From: Clostridiales bacterium
GTDB taxonomy: Bacteria; Bacillota; Clostridia; TANB77; CAG-508
Reading direction: 5' to 3'
DNA: 9,779 nucleotides
Assembly (NCBI GenBank): GCA_003518755.1
Contig: DOYA01000167.1
Location: 1 to 9,779, forward strand
Below, in pieces: positions 6,436 through 9,779 of this stretch (within the stretch, counting starts at the first letter, position 1; each line of letters starts with the position of its first letter). The translations under genes were made by a program, and so were the position numbers. The notes beneath the pieces were generated by a model, which worked only from the letters and a program-made list of their open reading frames with translations, was not told where the DNA came from and did not search any database.

Positions 6436-7974
6436 ATGGATACATTTTTTAGATTTTTATATGAATTAGTAAACAATATAGTTTCAGGGTTGTTTACTAT
6501 TGGCAAAGGATTATTAGAAGGATTAAAACTAATTTTAAATTTTACGGCATTTTTTAATTTAGTATCTCAATATCAAAAAGACTTTACAGGACCAGAATGG
6601 GTATTAGTAGCTATTACTATTCTATTTATGATAATACTATATGGTGGAATTATACTTTTAGTAGTATTTACTGTTAAAAAATTTGTAAAAAAATTTAAAC
6701 CAATTAGCAAATCAGCATTAATTAATGAAGTTGAAGATTTAAATAAAAAAGTATTAAAACTTTCTAAAGAAAAAGATGAAATATTAGCTATGAAAGTTTC
6801 ACAATTAGGAATCAGACCTGATGAAAATGTAGAAGATTTAGAAAATGATACTAATAAACAGAAAAACGAAGATGATGGAACAATAGGAGAAAATGGAATA
6901 AGATTTTCTAAATTAAATTTAATAGATATGGAATATGCTGATTATAAAATAAAAAATTACGGAAATAACTTCGATTTACCAGAACTATGTAGTAATTTTA
7001 GAAATTTTGCAGCATCAAAATTAAAGTTATTTTACAAAGAAAGATTGATTAGAACTTTTGTTGCAGGGCTTGCATCAACAAGACTTGTTATTTTACAAGG
7101 TATTTCAGGTACTGGTAAAACATCACTAGCATATGCTTGGGGAAAATTTATGAAGCAAGATTCATGTATCGCTTCTGTACAGCCATCTTGGAGAGATAGA
7201 ACAGATCTTTTTGGGTATTTTAATGAATTTACTAAAAAATTTAATGAAACAGAATTATTAAAAGAAATGTATATTGCAGATTATACAGATGATGTTTACA
7301 CAGTAATACTTGATGAGATGAACTTATCACGTGTAGAATATTATTTTGCAGAAATGTTATCAATTCTTGAAATGCCAGATAAAAAAGAATGGATAATAGA
7401 AATAGTTCCAAATACTTGGGCAAGTGATCCAAAAAAATTAATGCATGGAAAAATTCAAGTTCCACCTAATATGTGGTATATTGGTACAATCAATAATGAT
7501 GACTCTACATTTGCCGTTACAGATAAGGTTTATGATAGAGCTATGCCAATAGATATAAATGAAAAAGGAGAAGTATTTACCCCAGAAGATGTAGATGCAC
7601 AAAATATTAATTATACATACCTAGATAAATTGTTTACAGAAGCAATGGAAAATTTTGCTATTTCTAAAGAAACATTAGAAAAAATAGAGAAAATGGATGA
7701 TTTTGTTATAAAACACTTTAGAATAGCTTTTGGTAACCGTATTGTTGCACATATGAAAAAATTTGTACCAGTTTATGTTGCTTGTGGAGGTACAGAAGTA
7801 GAAGGTGTAGATTATTTTATTGCAAAAAAGATTTTAAGAAAATTTGAACAGCTAAATATGGCCCTAATTAGAGATGAAATAGATGGATATATTAAATTTC
7901 TTGACGAAACATTTGGAAAAGGAGCTATGGCTGAATGTATAGAATACTTATTAAGGTTAAAGAAAATGGCTTAA
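6436..7974 (+). CDS. Membrane-anchored McrB-type AAA+ ATPase
   Basis: A 512-residue protein combining an N-terminal membrane region with a McrB-like AAA+ motor. Residues 1-45 hold one or two amphipathic or re-entrant hydrophobic segments, 55-80 are a strong membrane helix, and 93-120 look like a coiled coil, followed by an acidic linker. The AAA+ domain begins near 185. Walker A is GISGTGKT at 222-229, followed by the McrB-like SVQPSWRDRTDLFGYFN at 247-263, Walker B VILDEMN at 290-296, sensor 1 IGTINNDDS around 349-357, and VTDKVYDRAMPI at 361-372 with R368 a candidate arginine finger. McrB normally uses GTP, but the nucleotide cannot be told from this sequence. No N-terminal DNA-binding domain as in E. 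coli McrB is seen. AGAGGT precedes the ATG. The DUF2357 gene starts 12 bases after the stop, the usual McrB-McrC order, so the two probably form one complex on the inner face of the membrane. Confidence 0.88.
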   Translation: MDTFFRFLYELVNNIVSGLFTIGKGLLEGLKLILNFTAFFNLVSQYQKDFTGPEWVLVAITILFMIILYGGIILLVVFTVKKFVKKFKPISKSALINEVEDLNKKVLKLSKEKDEILAMKVSQLGIRPDENVEDLENDTNKQKNEDDGTIGENGIRFSKLNLIDMEYADYKIKNYGNNFDLPELCSNFRNFAASKLKLFYKERLIRTFVAGLASTRLVILQGISGTGKTSLAYAWGKFMKQDSCIASVQPSWRDRTDLFGYFNEFTKKFNETELLKEMYIADYTDDVYTVILDEMNLSRVEYYFAEMLSILEMPDKKEWIIEIVPNTWASDPKKLMHGKIQVPPNMWYIGTINNDDSTFAVTDKVYDRAMPIDINEKGEVFTPEDVDAQNINYTYLDKLFTEAMENFAISKETLEKIEKMDDFVIKHFRIAFGNRIVAHMKKFVPVYVACGGTEVEGVDYFIAKKILRKFEQLNMALIRDEIDGYIKFLDETFGKGAMAECIEYLLRLKKMA

Positions 7975-7986
7975 GGAGGAGCTTAA

Positions 7987-9069
7987 ATGAGAGAGCTTGA
8001 AGTTGCCAATTTATATGAAAGCGTAGATGAACAATCTTTAGAAGATTTTCACAATAAGATTAATTCTAATATGAGGGTAAAGACAGATTATTTCAAAGAT
8101 GAAAATGATTTTGAATGGTTAGATATATTTGAAAAATTACTACCATATATTGAAAAAATCTTAAGAAATCCTAAAAGATTTATCACAACAGAAGAAGAAA
8201 TTGTGAAAATAGAGTCTGCAAAAAAGGTTGGAGTAGAAACAGTAAAACATTTAGCAAAACATACTAATTTTATACAAGATATAGATGAACAAACTGGGGA
8301 TGTTATTCCTTCAAAATTATTAAATGTATTAAAAGAAGAAACATTCAATACTTATGAAAATAGATTTATATTTACACTTATATCTTTTGCCGAAGATTTT
8401 GTTAGAAGAAAAAAAGAAAATATTAAACAAAATCCCAAACTTAAAGACAACAAAATAATAGAGTATACAAGTGCAACAATGGTAGGTAAAGAAAAAATAA
8501 ATGTAAATATTCATTTGAATACTGAATTAGATACAAATTTAGAAGTCAATAAAAAGAATATAGAAAGAATAAAGAATATAGAAAATAGCATTAGAGATTT
8601 GAAATTTACAGAAGTATATAGAATACTTGAAAAAGAAGGAGTTGCATTTGTAACACCTCCAATAAAAAAGACAAATGTTATTTTAAAAAATGTTAATTTC
8701 CAATATGCTATGACATTATGGGATTATATACACGATAACTTTGGTAAAAAAGATAATCCAATAAAACAAAATAAAGATTATATGGAAAAAGGTGCAATCA
8801 AGGCACTTATTGATGAAACCTTTCTTTTAGAATATTTAACAATAAATAAAATTAATAGAACTGAGGATGAAGTTAAAGAAGCTAAAGAAAAATCATTAAG
8901 TAGAATGTTGGACAAAATAATTGATTTAAATCCAGAGTTAACAAAAAAAGAATTACAAGATAGACTTGGAATAGAATTTGATAATGCAGTTAAAAGAAGA
9001 GTTGCAACCAAAAATGATATTGAAAAAATATTTAGAAAGTATATTGACAAATTTTTTGAAAATATTTAG
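7987..9069 (+). CDS. DUF2357 (McrC N-domain-like) protein without visible nuclease
   Basis: A 360-residue cytosolic protein. The segment from about 60 to 135 carries the DUF2357 pattern: IDEQTGDVIPSKLLNVLKEE, then the diagnostic TYENRFIFTLI at 122-132. A long helical region follows, with IENSIRDLKFTEVYRIL (199-214) and NFQYAMTLWDYI (237-248), which in family members corresponds to the part that contacts the next domain. In McrC and related proteins DUF2357 is usually followed by a PD-(D/E)xK nuclease. Here the remaining roughly 110 residues are charged helices, and I see no D-(x)n-(D/E)xK motif. It would act as a partner or activator of the McrB-type ATPase encoded just upstream. AAGGAGG at 7973-7979 overlaps the end of that gene and gives an ideal start at 7987. 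Family membership is recognised by pattern and should be taken as likely rather than certain. Confidence 0.75.
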   Translation: MRELEVANLYESVDEQSLEDFHNKINSNMRVKTDYFKDENDFEWLDIFEKLLPYIEKILRNPKRFITTEEEIVKIESAKKVGVETVKHLAKHTNFIQDIDEQTGDVIPSKLLNVLKEETFNTYENRFIFTLISFAEDFVRRKKENIKQNPKLKDNKIIEYTSATMVGKEKINVNIHLNTELDTNLEVNKKNIERIKNIENSIRDLKFTEVYRILEKEGVAFVTPPIKKTNVILKNVNFQYAMTLWDYIHDNFGKKDNPIKQNKDYMEKGAIKALIDETFLLEYLTINKINRTEDEVKEAKEKSLSRMLDKIIDLNPELTKKELQDRLGIEFDNAVKRRVATKNDIEKIFRKYIDKFFENI

Positions 9070-9076
9070 TTTGAGG

Positions 9077-9269
9077 ATTACAGTTCGGTAATAGACTTAT
9101 ATCAGTCCTGCAACGGGCAAAACTTTTTATTTTCTTCTCAGGCCTTCCCACTGGGGCTGTAACAATGCTACCGCATTTAACAGCCCTCAGCGGTCCCCCC
9201 GAGACCTTCGCCTAAAAATAAAAAGTATCGCCCTGCGCGGACCTTAAATTTCTACAACCGAACTGTAAT
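9077..9269 (-). ncRNA. raiA: Large structured RNA, most likely raiA-motif-like, on the minus strand
   Basis: This 193-base block is about 46% G+C, far above its surroundings, and has no open frame of note. It folds end to end. The closing stem is a perfect 13-bp pair (9077-9089 with 9257-9269), extended by 9092-9095 with 9251-9254. Next come 9105-9108 with 9239-9242, 9115-9118 with 9230-9233, and 9123-9131 with 9217-9225. Inside are hairpins 9154-9160/9180-9186 (with inner 9165-9168/9173-9176 and a four-base loop) and 9192-9195/9203-9206. At two internal positions the minus-strand RNA can form G-U pairs where the plus strand would have A-C mismatches, so the RNA is probably transcribed from the - strand. 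Size, GC contrast, the long closing stem and segments such as GUUGCAGGACUGAUAUAAG recall the raiA motif of Clostridia, a free-standing RNA linked to sporulation and aggregation. The family name rests on memory; the fold itself is seen directly. No clear promoter or U-tract terminator was found on the - strand. Confidence 0.6.
9077..9269. repeat. Terminal 13-bp perfect inverted repeat enclosing the structured block
   Basis: ATTACAGTTCGGT at 9077-9089 is repeated as its exact reverse complement at 9257-9269. It is most simply the closing stem of the RNA. Near-identical TTGAGGAT (9071-9078) and TTGGAGGAT (9271-9279) lie at its outer edges, which could instead be a target-site duplication of an inserted element; see findings. 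Confidence 0.8.
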
Positions 9270-9282
9270 GTTGGAGGATAAA

Positions 9283-9779
9283 ATGTTAAAAATATTAAAG
9301 TCCATTTGGTCATTATTTAGGACAGTAGTAACAATTATATTAGTTATATTAATTGCTGTTATAGTAACACAACGAGTGTCTAATAATCAAAAAGCAATAG
9401 CAGGATTTAGAGTTTTTAATGTAATTACAGAGAGCATGGTTCCTGAATACAAAGTAGGTGATACAATTTTAACTAAAACTGTTAACCCATCAGAATTAAA
9501 AATTGGTGATGATATTACTTATATGGGCAAAAAAGATCCTTTTAAAGGTATGATTATAACACACAGAATAGTAAAAATTGAGAAACAAGAAGATGGAAAG
9601 TATTTAATTCAAACTAAAGGTTTGGCAAATGATATAGAAGATCCTGAAATTAATGAATCTCAAGTATATGGTAAAGTTATTTATAAAATAAAAACAATTT
9701 CATTTTTAAATGGAATTATCGGAAACTTATTTGGCATGTATTTTGCAATTTTTATTCCATTTGGAATAATTACATTTGT
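9283..9779 (+). CDS. Second SipW/Sec11-type signal peptidase I, 3' end outside window
   Basis: A frame opening at ATG 9283, preceded by GGAGGA at 9273-9278, runs without stop to the window edge (165 codons seen). It is a second ER-type signal peptidase. The N-terminal helix is at about 13-28, and the catalytic Ser is S51 in VITESMVPEYKVGD (a close match to the SMxPT..GD box). H94 lies in IITHRIV, then comes a KGLAND box at 112-117, and VYGKVIYKI at 128-136 matches the usual VxGKV strand. A second membrane segment begins near 148 and is cut by the window end. Where most relatives have KGD, this protein has KGL, so the first conserved Asp is missing, though D117 and D120 (the position equivalent to D112 of the other copy) remain. 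It probably belongs to a further export module continuing past the window, and is separated from the upstream genes by the RNA block. Confidence 0.88.
   Translation, partial: MLKILKSIWSLFRTVVTIILVILIAVIVTQRVSNNQKAIAGFRVFNVITESMVPEYKVGDTILTKTVNPSELKIGDDITYMGKKDPFKGMIITHRIVKIEKQEDGKYLIQTKGLANDIEDPEINESQVYGKVIYKIKTISFLNGIIGNLFGMYFAIFIPFGIITF

Noticed and set aside
7987..9069. Complete type IV restriction system (McrBC)
   Set aside because: No nuclease domain is visible in the DUF2357 protein and no DNA-reading domain in the ATPase, so calling it a restriction system would go beyond the evidence.
9077..9269. T-box leader, cobalamin riboswitch, tmRNA or RNase P RNA
   Set aside because: Short matches (GGACCGC, GGGAAGGC on the minus strand) recall T-box or cobalamin elements, but the other conserved boxes and a downstream same-strand gene are missing, and tmRNA or RNase P core sequences are absent.

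Overview
The window is strongly AT-rich and all recognisable protein genes are on the + strand. They have good Shine-Dalgarno sites and use TGA as a normal stop. Together with the ER-type (SipW-like) signal peptidases, a DUF2207 membrane protein and a structured RNA resembling the raiA motif, this suggests a low-GC Bacillota of the Clostridia type, perhaps an uncultured gut or anaerobic lineage. The organism is an inference; no marker gene is present.

Layout. (a) 2-1141: the 3' part of a DUF2207-type membrane protein whose glycine-rich tail seems frameshifted. (b) 1165-2076: a MYG1-family (UPF0160) hydrolase. (c) A clear promoter (TATAAT at 2119-2124) opens a tight operon, 2167-5335: a signal-peptidase-fold protein that has lost all three catalytic residues, an exported SipW-substrate-like protein, an intact SipW-type signal peptidase, and two more exported substrate-like proteins. 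(d) 5412-9069: an unrecognised cytosolic protein with a degenerate EAL-like C-terminus, a membrane-anchored McrB-type AAA+ ATPase, and a DUF2357 (McrC N-domain-like) protein without a visible nuclease. (e) 9077-9269: a GC-richer, highly folded, non-coding block closed by a perfect 13-bp inverted repeat. Wobble pairing suggests the RNA is read from the - strand, and it most resembles the raiA motif RNA. (f) 9283 to the window end: a second SipW-type signal peptidase, cut off by the window edge.

How it may work together. The three exported proteins share an N-terminal transmembrane segment followed by (S/T)-x-Ala-(Lys/Arg)-Tyr. This fits cleavage after Ala by the signal peptidase encoded among them, as in the SipW/TasA system of Bacillus. 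The catalytically dead paralogue could be a chaperone or specificity subunit. The AAA+/DUF2357 pair resembles the motor and adaptor of McrBC systems, but here the ATPase is tethered to the membrane and no nuclease is seen. Whether this pair serves surface-protein assembly or defence cannot be settled from the sequence. The association of a SipW-type export module with a membrane McrB/DUF2357 module is the most novel aspect of the window.
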